Shown piece by piece: positions 8,721-17,479 of a stretch of DNA of 64,000 nt (its first letter is position 1; each line of letters begins with the position of its first letter). The stretch comes from Jutongia hominis (lineage in GTDB: Bacteria > Bacillota > Clostridia > Lachnospirales > Lachnospiraceae), in assembly GCF_014384965.1 (NCBI RefSeq), contig NZ_JACRSW010000031.1, positions 1-64,000 of the forward strand. Direction: 5' to 3'. A program made the translations under genes and the position numbers. A model generated the notes under the pieces. That model saw only the letters and a program-made list of their open reading frames with translations. It searched no databases and was not told the DNA's origin.

Positions 8721-9833
8721 CTAAAGCTGTGCAATGATCTTACGTGCCACACTTTCTTCTATCGGTGTGGCATATACGCCCGGCTCAAATTCTACGATAT
8801 TTCCAATACCTTTTTCCACTACAAAACGAAGTTTACCATTCTTTACTTTTTTATCGGTATATAATTTCTTTACCAGTTCCTCACGGTCAATATAAGCAGG
8901 AATGGTAACCGGAAGACCTGCTTTTTGGTATAACGATCTTACTCTTTCTACCATGTCTTTTGTCATATAACCAAGACTTTCTGCTAAAAGCGCCTGTGCA
9001 ATCATGCCGATAGCAAGTGCTTCTCCATGCAATAACCGATAATCACTTACTGTTTCGATTGCTCTTCCAACCGTATGACCAAGATTTAAGATCTCACGCA
9101 AACCGCTTTCTTTCTCATCTTTTTCAACAACATGATATTTGATCTTGCAATTTTCTTTTGCAATATGTTCACATGCACCTTGTTCCACATGCATAATATC
9201 ATCCATATGTTCTTCTAAGAAAGTAAACAGATCGCTGCTTGCCATACAGGCATGTTTGATCGTTTCTGCCATGCCGCTTGCAAGCTGTCTTTGCGGTAAT
9301 GTTTTCCATGTTGCAATGTCCAGATAGACTTTCTGTGGCTGGTTGAAAAGTCCGATCAGGTTCGTTGCCAAAGGAGTATCTACTGCTGTTTTTCCACCGA
9401 CCGATGCATCCGCAGCCGCAAGTAATGTCGTTGCATAATTGATAAAAGGAATTCCTCTTCCGAATGTTCCTGCCACAAACCCGGCTAAATCTGTTACGAC
9501 ACCGCCACCGACAGCAATAATACAGCAGTCTCTTCGATAACCATGGGCTAACATCGCATCTTCCACCATTTCTTTTGTTGCACGCGTCTTACTCTTCTCT
9601 CCTGCAGGAAACGAAAAGATTTCTGCCTGATAACCGGCTTTTACCATCTGCTCACAAATAGGCTGAGCATACAAGTCTCTTACAATACTGTCTGTAATAA
9701 TAGCAAATTTCTGTATATTTCCTACTAATCCATCCTGAATATCCTGTACTATTTTTTTTTCCAGTGAAAACCCGGTTTCAATCTCATAACTGTCATCTAC
9801 CACTTTCTTTAATTCTACTTTAAATATGCTCAT
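8721..9833 (-). CDS. aroB: 3-dehydroquinate synthase
   Basis: A 370-aa NAD-dependent enzyme closing the ring of DAHP to 3-dehydroquinate, step two of the shikimate pathway. Visible motifs are the NAD-binding GGGVVTDLAGFVAGTFGRGI and the metal-binding NLGHTVGRAIE. GAGG with 6-nt spacing favours ATG 9833 over the ATG two codons earlier. The leader contains a small hairpin (ATCCGG/CCGGAT near 9873-9894). No other shikimate gene is nearby. Confidence 0.96.
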   Translation of the reverse strand: MSIFKVELKKVVDDSYEIETGFSLEKKIVQDIQDGLVGNIQKFAIITDSIVRDLYAQPICEQMVKAGYQAEIFSFPAGEKSKTRATKEMVEDAMLAHGYRRDCCIIAVGGGVVTDLAGFVAGTFGRGIPFINYATTLLAAADASVGGKTAVDTPLATNLIGLFNQPQKVYLDIATWKTLPQRQLASGMAETIKHACMASSDLFTFLEEHMDDIMHVEQGACEHIAKENCKIKYHVVEKDEKESGLREILNLGHTVGRAIETVSDYRLLHGEALAIGMIAQALLAESLGYMTKDMVERVRSLYQKAGLPVTIPAYIDREELVKKLYTDKKVKNGKLRFVVEKGIGNIVEFEPGVYATPIEESVARKIIAQL

Positions 9834-10026
9834 AACCATCCTCTTTTCTTCCTGTCTTTTGTGCTGTAAACCATCCGGAAAACAGCTGCCGGATTCATAC
9901 CGGTTTCATGTTGCTTGCTTTTCTCTGAGGCTCATTATATCGAAAAAGAATAAAAAGTACAAGATAACGTCATAATACCTGTTAATACACCAAAAAATTG
10001 TTATAATATGTTCAAAAAAATATATG

Positions 10027-10070
10027 TTAAAATATACCGAAAAAAAATCATTAAAATATACCGAAAAAAA
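10027..10070 (+). repeat. Direct repeat upstream of the ssrA promoter
   Basis: The 20-bp sequence TTAAAATATACCGAAAAAAA occurs at 10027-10046 and 10051-10070, the second copy abutting the -35 box. The A/T-tract phasing suggests UP-element activity. The remaining DNA back to aroB (9834-10026) shows only an aroB leader hairpin. Confidence 0.7.
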
Positions 10071-10099
10071 TTGACAATAACATCTTACTGTGCTATAGT
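10071..10099 (+). promoter_or_regulatory. ssrA promoter
   Basis: Consensus -35 TTGACA (10071-10076), 17-bp spacer, -10 TATAGT (10094-10099). The predicted start near 10106 would give a pre-tmRNA with about 55 nt of 5' leader. Confidence 0.88.
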
Positions 10100-10160
10100 T
10101 GTTTCTAATCCTTTCATGGAATCCATAGAGATAGCCATGCAGTGACAAACCATACAACAT

Positions 10161-10500
10161 GGGGTTGTACTGGTTTCGACGGGCTCACTGAAGATGGAGA
10201 AGCTGTTCGTGGTCGGGAACCACGTAAAAAGCTCGAATTAAATTTAAACGCTGAAGATAATTTAGCATTAGCTGCCTAGTTGCAGCTCATCGGCCCTTGT
10301 GCCCCGCCACAAGGATCACCGGTGTCGACTAGCGGGACACTCTGTTGCCAAAGCTTTGCGGTGATGGAAAATTTATGAAGCTACTAAAGTATAGAGCCTG
10401 TTAGTGGGCGTTATACGGAGGGAATGTTAAAACACTGACTATAACAGTAGAAGTACATTGAATCTGGGTTCGGACAGGGGTTCGATTCCCCTCAGCTCCA
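10161..10500 (+). ncRNA. ssrA: Transfer-messenger RNA (tmRNA)
   Basis: The 5' end GGGGTTGTACTGGTTTCGAC and 3' end GGTTCGATTCCCCTCAGCTCCA form the tRNA-like acceptor and T arm; GGGGUUG pairs with CAGCUCC. The CCA is not fully encoded and would be added after processing. The internal reading frame ends in ...NAEDNLALAA followed by TAG at 10277-10279, a typical C-terminal degradation tag. It rescues stalled ribosomes together with SmpB, encoded about 6.5 kb away. Confidence 0.98.
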
Positions 10501-10577
10501 CTTTAAGAGTCTGAGATGAATTTTAAGGATCAATCCTTGAAAGATTCTAACTCCACAATATTGCTTTACAAGCTAAA

Positions 10578-10619
10578 ACAAGGCATTATGCGTTTCGCAT
10601 AATGCCTTGTCTGTTTTCT
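10578..10619 (+). terminator. Intrinsic terminator of ssrA
   Basis: Perfect stem ACAAGGCATTATGCG/CGCATAATGCCTTGT with a TTT loop (10578-10610), followed by CTGTTTTCTCTT on the plus strand. Confidence 0.85.
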
Positions 10620-10636
10620 CTTCTATTTACTTTTAG

Positions 10637-11054
10637 TTATTCACTCTATGGTGTACCTCTGCCGTGCTTGCTGTTAATGGCATAAACGTATATCCTTTTT
10701 TCGGAAGAAAAAAGGGCACTTTAATTATTCACTCCATGATGCACCTCTGCCGTGCTTGCTGTTAATGGCATAAACGTATAACCTTTTTTCGGAAGAAAAA
10801 AGGGCACTTTAATTATTCACTCCATGGTGTACCTCTGCCGTGCTTGCTGTTAATGGCATAAACGTATAACCTTTTTTCGGAAGAAAAAAGGGCACTTTAA
10901 TTATTCACTCCATGGTGTACCTCTGCCGTGCTTGCTGTTAATGGCATAAACGTATAACCTTTTTTCGGAAGAAAAAAGGGCACTTTAATTATTCACTCCA
11001 TGGTGTACCTCTGCCGTGCTTGCTGTTAATGGCATAAACGTATATCCTTTTTTC
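10637..11054 (-). repeat. 88-bp tandem repeat derived from the 3' end of the deacetylase gene
   Basis: Units begin at 10637, 10725, 10813, 10901 and 10989, an exact 88-bp period. The fifth is the genuine 3' end of the polysaccharide deacetylase gene; the other four lie beyond its stop codon. Each unit carries the last roughly 21 codons, the stop and a CCTTTTTTC-TTC-CGAAAAAAGG hairpin. Inner copies share TATAACC, whereas the outermost copy and the gene have TATATCC. This accounts for nearly the whole 10620-10984 stretch. Confidence 0.93.
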
Positions 11055-12211
11055 TTTGCATACTTAATATATTTATCCAGTGATTTTAATGTAGGCTGGT
11101 TATTATAGAAATCATGCATCAGTACAACGCTGTCATGTCCCTTTGTTGTCTCTTTTTTCAGATTATGCATCTCCTGTGCCGGAGTTGTACCTCTGCTTGC
11201 ATCGCCTGAACTTACATTCCAGTCAAAATAATGATATCCCCATCCATCCAGTTTCTTTGTCAAGCGTGTCATGATTCCCGGATTGTAACTGCTGCATGTA
11301 TTAGAGCTTCCGCCCGGAAAACGTGTTAATGTACACCAAACACCAAACTTCTTAAAGAAGAGATTACGAAGCTTATCTAAATTCTGATGATATGTCTTTT
11401 CTGAACGGTAAATAATATCATATTTATGCTGGTATCCATGCATTGCAAGCGTATGTCCTTCATCCAGCACACGTTTTGTCAGATCAAAATCTTTCTTTGC
11501 CGGTTTCAGTTCAAAGAAAGTTGCTTTGACATTATTCTGTTTTAAAATTTTTAATACCTTTGGTGTTGTATAACGGTTTGGACCATCATCAAATGTCAGA
11601 TATATGATATTTTTTATTTTCTTATTAACTGTCAGATTACATTGATAGACAACATTTTCTCTATTCGTTCCGGTAATCACAGCCGTTCCGACCTTCTTTG
11701 CTATTACTTTACCCTTTGCATTCACCGAAGCAATAGATGAATCGGTGGATGTCCATGACAGACCGCTATCTTTATTACTAAATTGGATATCTAAATGCTC
11801 ACCTTTCATCATCGTAAAGACCGGATAAACCATTCCACGTTTCTTTACTTTGATATTACAAGTATATTGATTAGAACCATCTGTATACGTAACGGCTGCT
11901 GTTCCTGCTTTTATAGCATGAACAATACCATCTTCCGTTACGGTTACAATATTCGTATCACTACTTACATACTCCTTGAACTTTTTATCTTTATCATTTG
12001 CATTCAAAGTCTGTACTTCACTTAAAGATAATACAGCACTTGTCTGTGCTTCCGTATCCGGTACTTTTTTCTTTGTTTCTTTTGCCTGCTCTTCTTTTTT
12101 TGTCTCTTTTGTATTTTTTGATCCTGACTTTGAAGAACAGCCACTAACCGATACGATCATCAATGCCGCCAAAGAACAGATCATCGCTTTTTTCCATGTT
12201 TTCTTCCTCAT
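10985..12211 (-). CDS. Polysaccharide deacetylase lipoprotein with bacterial Ig-like domains
   Basis: A 408-aa protein. A lipobox (SVSGC, Cys25) and Lys/Glu linker precede two bacterial Ig-like (Big_2) segments at about 55-200 (GTAAVTYTDGS..., VGTAVITGTNR...). A NodB carbohydrate esterase-4 domain occupies about 200-400. Metal and catalytic motifs are present: TFDDGPN, HGYQH and RFPGGS, plus VVLMHD. It probably N-deacetylates peptidoglycan or another cell-wall glycan outside the cell. RBS AGGAGG precedes ATG 12211. Its 3' end has been duplicated four times downstream. Confidence 0.94.
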   Translation of the reverse strand: MRKKTWKKAMICSLAALMIVSVSGCSSKSGSKNTKETKKEEQAKETKKKVPDTEAQTSAVLSLSEVQTLNANDKDKKFKEYVSSDTNIVTVTEDGIVHAIKAGTAAVTYTDGSNQYTCNIKVKKRGMVYPVFTMMKGEHLDIQFSNKDSGLSWTSTDSSIASVNAKGKVIAKKVGTAVITGTNRENVVYQCNLTVNKKIKNIIYLTFDDGPNRYTTPKVLKILKQNNVKATFFELKPAKKDFDLTKRVLDEGHTLAMHGYQHKYDIIYRSEKTYHQNLDKLRNLFFKKFGVWCTLTRFPGGSSNTCSSYNPGIMTRLTKKLDGWGYHYFDWNVSSGDASRGTTPAQEMHNLKKETTKGHDSVVLMHDFYNNQPTLKSLDKYIKYAKKKGYTFMPLTASTAEVHHGVNN

Positions 12212-12239
12212 TGGTACCCTCCTGATTTTCTTTTTTTAT

Positions 12240-12520
12240 CGCATCATTATATTTTACCCCATTTTCTTTTTTTTGTAAAGAACGGCAGTCCCCTTCTTCG
12301 TTCCTCTATGAGCAGAACGGCAATCCCCTTCTTCCTCCCCCTTTTGGGAAAACTACAGCAACATCCCCTCTTCTTTTCGCTTTTTTATGATAACAACATC
12401 CTGTCTTCCTCTTTTGGATAAAAATAACAGAATCCTTTTTTCTATCCTCTTTTTTACAAATGATCGAAAAGAGAATCTCCAAAAGGATCCTGCTTTTAAA
12501 CTTTTCTACAAATACAGCCC
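12240..12520. repeat. Degenerate pyrimidine-rich repeat between secreted-protein genes
   Basis: This intergenic stretch (12212-12562) has four or five imperfect units of about 35-40 bp with the pattern (A)AC(G/A)GCA(A/G)TCCCC followed by a CTTCTTCCTC-like run and TTTTGG. No convincing gene is seen. A minus-strand reading frame (12306-12524) lacks a ribosome site and reflects the repeat composition. Confidence 0.5.
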
Positions 12521-12562
12521 CCAAAAAGCAAATGTGATTTTACAAACAGGATTTTTAATATC

Positions 12563-14947
12563 CTATTTTATACCGGCTTTTTTTAACATTTTCTTATACG
12601 CTGCCGCTTTCTTTTTTGGCACTGTTACTTTGCATTTCTTTGCGGTATTTTTAAATGCGTTTTTGCCGACTTTCTTTAATTTTTGTGTTTGGATAGTCAC
12701 TTTCTTTAATTTCTTGCAATTAAAAAATGCATTTTTATCAATCGTTGTAACATTTTTGGAGATTGTGACCTGTTTTAACTTCTTAAATCCTTTGCAAACA
12801 TTTACACCTATCTCTGTTACTTTATATGATTTTTTATTGATCGTAACTGCTGCTGGAATGGTTATCTTTGTTGCTTTTTTGTCTGTATAACCAACCAATG
12901 CAACGGTATATTTTCCATTGGAAGCAGATAATACTTTGTATTTGCTTTTACCAATCTGCTTGACCGTTCCAACCTTAACCCGTTCCTTCTCCTTAGCGTT
13001 CTTTGAAACATCCGGTGTCTGCGTTGGTGCAGTCGTTCCATGCGGATTATTGGCTGGCGGTACCGGTGCCGGTGTACTTTGTGCATTGTCTGCTGTCGGT
13101 ACCGGTGCCTGCGTACTTTGTGTATTGTCTGCCGTTGGTGTCGGGGTCGCTTCCGGCTCATCCGTATGCAGCTTTGGCTGTATCTTCCACTCCAAACCGG
13201 TTGCTGTAAATTCCGGCACATCATACTCGGTATCATCATAAACAAAAGTTGCCTGTGCCGTATAATCTCCAGGCTCAGTTGCTTCGTTATTCGTATAAGT
13301 TGCGCTAAGGCCTTCCGGTAATCCTGTTAATTCTACTTTCTTTGTCGTTCCATCATAGGTAAACGGAGCAGTATAATCCCATTTGACTGTACTGACATCA
13401 AAGGTCTCTTTTGGAAGGATCTCAATCTGTGTATCCCATTCTTCGGTATAGTTTTCTCCATAGTCACAGGTATAAGAAAGATTTACATACAGATCTTCCG
13501 AAATACCATCAGGCACATGCAAACAATAAACCTTTCCTTCCGTCTTTGTATCAACCGTTACTGCTTCCTGAGTAGTCACATCAACCTCATCTTCCTTTGT
13601 CACAACAGACTTGATCGCAACATCAGAAATCGTTATATTATCATCTGTGCTGACTAAATAAAAATCACGATCTGTCTTTCCATAGTGATAGACATATTCA
13701 TAATCTTTTGCTGCCAGATCGGCAGGTCTCGCCTTTTGGGTTCGAAATATCCCCACACTCGGAGTCGCAACACGCAAGAACATTGAAGCTTCACGTTCAT
13801 CGGATACTTGATAATATAACCGGTATATTCCTGCTTTCTTTGGCAGAATGGTAATATATCCGCCATATTCCTCTGTCAGACTGATATCGCTTGTCTCATT
13901 GCCCCATGCGTCTGTTACATGCAAATGATCTATGAACATGGCATAAGCATTTCCATCCGGATCCAGATATTGTACGGATATATGTCTTTTCCATGGCATT
14001 GCTATCTCTATGCTGTCACGATAGCTGCCTCCTTCGATTCCTATGATATCACCTGTCTCATCATCCCAGATAACATTGGTACTGCCCTGTAATTTTTCAT
14101 CTGCTGCATTTTCACACTGAATCTGTATGGATTTCTGTTCGATCCAGGAATCCTGACCATTCGAAACTTCTACCATTGTAAAAAGCCAAAATCCACGCTG
14201 TGCAAGCTCTTTGTTTAATTTGATCTTATATACCTGATCACTTACTTTCTCATAAGTCATATATCCTTCGACTTCTTTTGCATCTTTTATAAATGATCTG
14301 TTCAGATCTTCAATAGCAAATCGATACGTATCGTATGTTTCTTTCCCTTCTGCTACATCCGGGAGTGTCACTGTCTCATCTGTCTGTGGGCTTGTGATCA
14401 GATAGATCGTATCATTCTGCGTTGGATCATAACTATCCTCTGCCAAAAAGGACGTATCCTCTTTTTTAGCACTTGTATAAAATCCGACTCTTGGATATTC
14501 TACAAATACGATAATATCATCCTCCGGTGCAACTGTCGATTTAATATGAAATTCTCCGGTCTTATAGAATGCAAACATCACAAAATCTTCCGAACCGCTT
14601 GAATGATCTTCAATATATACCGTTTCCGAACCGACTTTATTGTCCTTAGCATCATATACCGCAATGTCCGCAGCCTTTAAAACCTGTTGTGTATCACCAC
14701 TGATGTATTTCAAATGCAAATAAGAATTCGACATATACATTGTCACACCTTTTAAATACTCTGCATCAGAGGCTACTGTTTCAGGATTGCCATCCTGATC
14801 GTACTCAAAAACATCCGTTGCACACAGACCGGTCAACTGCTCTGCCGATGCTTCGGGGGTTATATTCGGCATCAAACCGAGTACCAGACAGATCGTTACA
14901 AACATGCTGACCAAACGTCCTTTTTTCTTCCATATCATTCTCTTCAT
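12563..14947 (-). CDS. Large secreted BspA-like surface protein
   Basis: A 794-aa protein with a signal peptide (MKRMIWKKKGRLVSMFVTICLV...PEASAE). The long N-terminal part is of unrecognised beta-rich type. A Pro/Thr linker at about 620-680 has repeats of the kind APVPTADNAQST. The C-terminal 120 residues are Lys-rich with BspA-type leucine-rich repeats (VTEIGVNVCKGFKKLKQVTI, TTIDKNAFFNCKKLKKVTI). AAGGAGG with good spacing fixes ATG 14947. It is probably exported and bound to the wall; no LPXTG motif is seen. Function is unknown, possibly adhesion or glycan binding. Confidence 0.82.
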   Translation of the reverse strand: MKRMIWKKKGRLVSMFVTICLVLGLMPNITPEASAEQLTGLCATDVFEYDQDGNPETVASDAEYLKGVTMYMSNSYLHLKYISGDTQQVLKAADIAVYDAKDNKVGSETVYIEDHSSGSEDFVMFAFYKTGEFHIKSTVAPEDDIIVFVEYPRVGFYTSAKKEDTSFLAEDSYDPTQNDTIYLITSPQTDETVTLPDVAEGKETYDTYRFAIEDLNRSFIKDAKEVEGYMTYEKVSDQVYKIKLNKELAQRGFWLFTMVEVSNGQDSWIEQKSIQIQCENAADEKLQGSTNVIWDDETGDIIGIEGGSYRDSIEIAMPWKRHISVQYLDPDGNAYAMFIDHLHVTDAWGNETSDISLTEEYGGYITILPKKAGIYRLYYQVSDEREASMFLRVATPSVGIFRTQKARPADLAAKDYEYVYHYGKTDRDFYLVSTDDNITISDVAIKSVVTKEDEVDVTTQEAVTVDTKTEGKVYCLHVPDGISEDLYVNLSYTCDYGENYTEEWDTQIEILPKETFDVSTVKWDYTAPFTYDGTTKKVELTGLPEGLSATYTNNEATEPGDYTAQATFVYDDTEYDVPEFTATGLEWKIQPKLHTDEPEATPTPTADNTQSTQAPVPTADNAQSTPAPVPPANNPHGTTAPTQTPDVSKNAKEKERVKVGTVKQIGKSKYKVLSASNGKYTVALVGYTDKKATKITIPAAVTINKKSYKVTEIGVNVCKGFKKLKQVTISKNVTTIDKNAFFNCKKLKKVTIQTQKLKKVGKNAFKNTAKKCKVTVPKKKAAAYKKMLKKAGIK

Positions 14948-15159
14948 AAACTGCCTCCTTATTGTTTTTTGCTTATTGTTTTTTGCTTTTTGTTGCATTA
15001 TATTCCAAATTTGCTTATGGAAATATACAAAAAAAGGTCTGATTTACAATCTCTTCCTTTTCTTAAATATGATTTATTATACCCAAACGACTTTACTACG
15101 TCAATAAAAATATTCATTTTTCTCTCTTTTTATACGAAATCTTTTTTCTTTGACCGTTG

Positions 15160-15262
15160 AAAATACATAGTTCACGCTTTGTTCGCCATGAGTTACCAAT
15201 GCCATTCTTAGTATTAAATCACTACTATACGATCTTTTTCCTACTCCATAAGAAGTACAAAG
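15160..15262. repeat. Diverged copy of the 3.3-kb repeat family
   Basis: TCACTACTATACGATC...TTTTCCTACTCCATAAGAAGTACAAAG (15219-15262) resembles the unit at 3324-3509 but has lost the second stem. Within the 14948-15353 gap the rest is AT-rich leader of the upstream gene and a terminator. Confidence 0.5.
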
Positions 15263-15294
15263 TCCCACTAAATTGTGAACAATTTTTTAGTCTA

Positions 15295-15350
15295 TACAAA
15301 AAAGCAAAGCATGATTTGCTGTTAAACGAACCATACTTTGCTTTCTTTTT
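15295..15350 (-). terminator. Terminator of the GHL10-like gene
   Basis: AAAGCAAAGCATG (15301-15313) pairs with CATACTTTGCTTT (15332-15344). The minus strand continues into TTTTTTG and the plus strand into CTTTTTG, so it can work both ways. Confidence 0.75.
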
Positions 15351-15353
15351 GTA

Positions 15354-16832
15354 TCATTTCAAAACTTTTAATAAATTTTTGACTTCTTTTTTGGCACTGC
15401 TACGTGTCAATGTTTCATATGAAAATAGATAAAAACCATCCACTTTATTTGTCTTACGTGCATATTCTACCTGTCTTTTTAACATCGTATTACTCTTTGC
15501 CCAGCCGGGATCCTGCATTACCTTTGCTTCTTTCTTTGAAATGCCTGCCCTATATCCTGCAAGCCCGATATAAAGGCTGACATGATTGCTTTTGGGTATC
15601 GAAGTCCATTCATTGACTACTTTTTTATACGGAGATCCTTTTCTTGTAAAAGACCAATAGATCTGCGGTACCACATAGTCAATATAACGATCTGAATTCA
15701 TCCATGTTTTGACTGGACTGTAATAAGCGGTTTTCGAATATAAATTTTCAATATTGCCTGCCGGACTGATTCCAAAAAGACAGCGCTTTCTTGTCTTTTT
15801 TACGACAGAATACACGCCACGCACCATTTTATTGACATTTTCGCGTCGCCAATTGACTAAAGAGCGGGCTTTGATCTTCTTTTGACGACATTTCTTTTTG
15901 TATGCTTTGTATTCTTTATAATCAAATTTACGATAGTTTGCTTTTGTCAGTTCCGGATAAAAATAATCATCCATATGTACTCCATCGATCGCATAATTAG
16001 CAACTAATTCCTTCACACCATTCGCTACAAGCTTTTGAACCTGTGCGGATGACGGATTAAAATAAAGTCCGTTACCAAGTTTTAATACTCTTCGACGTAC
16101 CGATGCCGATTTTGATTTTCTCCATTTATATGCAATGGAGGACTTCGGCAATTTGCTGATCGATGAGGATGAACTTGAGATTCGGTATGGGTTTACCCAC
16201 GCCTGAATATAAAGCCCTCTTTTATGTGCTGCACTGACAGCATATTTTAATGGATCGAATCCCGGATTTTTGCCTGCTGTTCCGGTTGCATATCTTGACC
16301 ATGGATAATATTTCGATGGATACATCGCATCCGCAAATGGACGTACCTGTAAGATCACTGTGTTCATTTTTTTCTTCTTGCATGTGTCAAATGTACGATC
16401 AATATAGTTTTTCCATGTCGTATATGTTTTGGCTTTCTGATACATTTCATCAAAATAAATCCATACGGCATTGATCTCTTTGCCCTTTTTCTTAGGCAGG
16501 GGCGTTGATACCACATCCTGTGTTTCCTCAGGTATAACCGTAGATGCTGCCTGTGTTGTATCCGGCAAAGTCGTTGTAACGTTCTGTGTGACTTCCGGTG
16601 CAACCGTTGTGACAGTCTGTGTGACTTCCGGTGCAGCCGTTGCAGGCACCGCTGTGACTTCCGGTTCCGATGCAGATTCTGTTGTCTTTATCATATCGGC
16701 AGTCGTCGTGGATTTCAATAAAACGACTTTATCTTTTGCGGCAGTTGCATCAACATATACAATTCTTCCAATTCCTGCAAGGATCAAAAGCATCATCAGA
16801 CTCATAATGATCCGGCTCTTTTTCCAATTCAT
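15354..16832 (-). CDS. Secreted glycosyl hydrolase-like protein, GHL10/DUF187 family
   Basis: A 492-aa protein with an N-terminal membrane/signal segment (MNWKKSRIIMSLMMLLILAG). A Thr/Val/Pro/Glu linker with imperfect repeats (TTVAPEVTQ) spans about 55-110. The catalytic-type TIM barrel begins EINAVWIYFDEMYQ and contains NTVILQVRPFADAMYPSKY, GLYIQAWVNPYRIS, IDGVHMDDYFYP and YVVPQIYWSF, typical of the YngK/GHL10 family. It is presumed to cleave a cell-wall or environmental glycan, substrate unknown. RBS GGAG supports ATG 16832. It and its two downstream neighbours form a cluster of exported proteins. Confidence 0.88.
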   Translation of the reverse strand: MNWKKSRIIMSLMMLLILAGIGRIVYVDATAAKDKVVLLKSTTTADMIKTTESASEPEVTAVPATAAPEVTQTVTTVAPEVTQNVTTTLPDTTQAASTVIPEETQDVVSTPLPKKKGKEINAVWIYFDEMYQKAKTYTTWKNYIDRTFDTCKKKKMNTVILQVRPFADAMYPSKYYPWSRYATGTAGKNPGFDPLKYAVSAAHKRGLYIQAWVNPYRISSSSSSISKLPKSSIAYKWRKSKSASVRRRVLKLGNGLYFNPSSAQVQKLVANGVKELVANYAIDGVHMDDYFYPELTKANYRKFDYKEYKAYKKKCRQKKIKARSLVNWRRENVNKMVRGVYSVVKKTRKRCLFGISPAGNIENLYSKTAYYSPVKTWMNSDRYIDYVVPQIYWSFTRKGSPYKKVVNEWTSIPKSNHVSLYIGLAGYRAGISKKEAKVMQDPGWAKSNTMLKRQVEYARKTNKVDGFYLFSYETLTRSSAKKEVKNLLKVLK

Positions 16833-16880
16833 CTGTTTTTCTCCATTCCAACTAAATTTAGTCAAAGATCTGACATCTGC

Positions 16881-16925
16881 GTCATTTTTTGACGATTTTG
16901 AAGTTATTATAGCATGAATTCATGT
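16881..16925 (-). promoter_or_regulatory. Probable promoter of the GHL10-like gene with two palindromes
   Basis: A minus-strand -10 TATAAT lies at 16911-16906. CATGAATTCATG (16914-16925) lies just upstream and GTCATTTTTTGAC (16881-16893) just downstream of the expected start. The palindromes could be operators. The -35 is weak, so this is tentative. Confidence 0.4.
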
Positions 16926-16952
16926 CATTTCTTAGACTTCTTTATTCCATAT

Positions 16953-17420
16953 TTAGCCTAAGTTTCTGATCTTAAACTGTCTTTGCGCTTCACGATTCTG
17001 ATCTTTCTTTGCAATATCGTGACGCTTGTCATACAATTTCTTACCTTTTGCAAGTCCGATTTCCACTTTGACTAAGCTTCCTTTAAAATATACGTTCAAT
17101 GGAACGATCGTATACCCTTTTTGTGCAATCTGTCCTTCCATTTTACGTATCTCGGAACGATGTAATAACAATTTCTTGATACGAAGCGGATCTTTGTTAA
17201 AAATATTGCCTTTCTCGTATGGACTGATATGCATATTGTAAATATAAACTTCTCCATTCTCAATACGTATAAATGCCTCTTTTACGCTGCATTTTCCAAG
17301 ACGCAGAGATTTCACCTCTGTTCCGGCAAGTGCGATTCCCGCTTCATATTTATCCTCGATAAAATAATCATGAAATGCTTTTTTATTATTGGCAATCAAC
17401 TTTTTGGCTTCTTTTGCCAT
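16953..17420 (-). CDS. smpB: SsrA-binding protein SmpB
   Basis: A 155-aa protein of normal length that binds tmRNA and places it in the A site. Conserved segments are [44 protein letters not shown] and the basic tail [25 protein letters not shown]. The ATG at 17420 follows GAGGAG. It is encoded 60 bp after rnr in the usual secG-rnr-smpB order. Confidence 0.97.
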   Translation of the reverse strand: MAKEAKKLIANNKKAFHDYFIEDKYEAGIALAGTEVKSLRLGKCSVKEAFIRIENGEVYIYNMHISPYEKGNIFNKDPLRIKKLLLHRSEIRKMEGQIAQKGYTIVPLNVYFKGSLVKVEIGLAKGKKLYDKRHDIAKKDQNREAQRQFKIRNLG

Positions 17421-17479
17421 GATACTCCTCACTTTCTGTCATCTGGTTCTACCTCTCTTCTAGCTCTGCCATCAGGCAA

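Noticed and set aside
9906..10160. 84-codon minus-strand frame upstream of ssrA
   Set aside because: It runs over the ssrA promoter and direct repeat, is Phe/Tyr-rich from poly-A/T tracts, and has no credible start.
10637..11054. CRISPR array
   Set aside because: Units are contiguous 88-bp duplicates without spacers and derive from a gene end; no cas genes are present.
12306..12524. 72-codon basic ORF on the minus strand
   Set aside because: Its residues follow a degenerate purine-rich repeat and there is no Shine-Dalgarno sequence before its ATG.
12862..13245. 127-codon Arg/His/Gln-rich frame inside the BspA-like gene
   Set aside because: It is a frame shadow of the Pro/Thr linker repeats of the real gene on the same strand.
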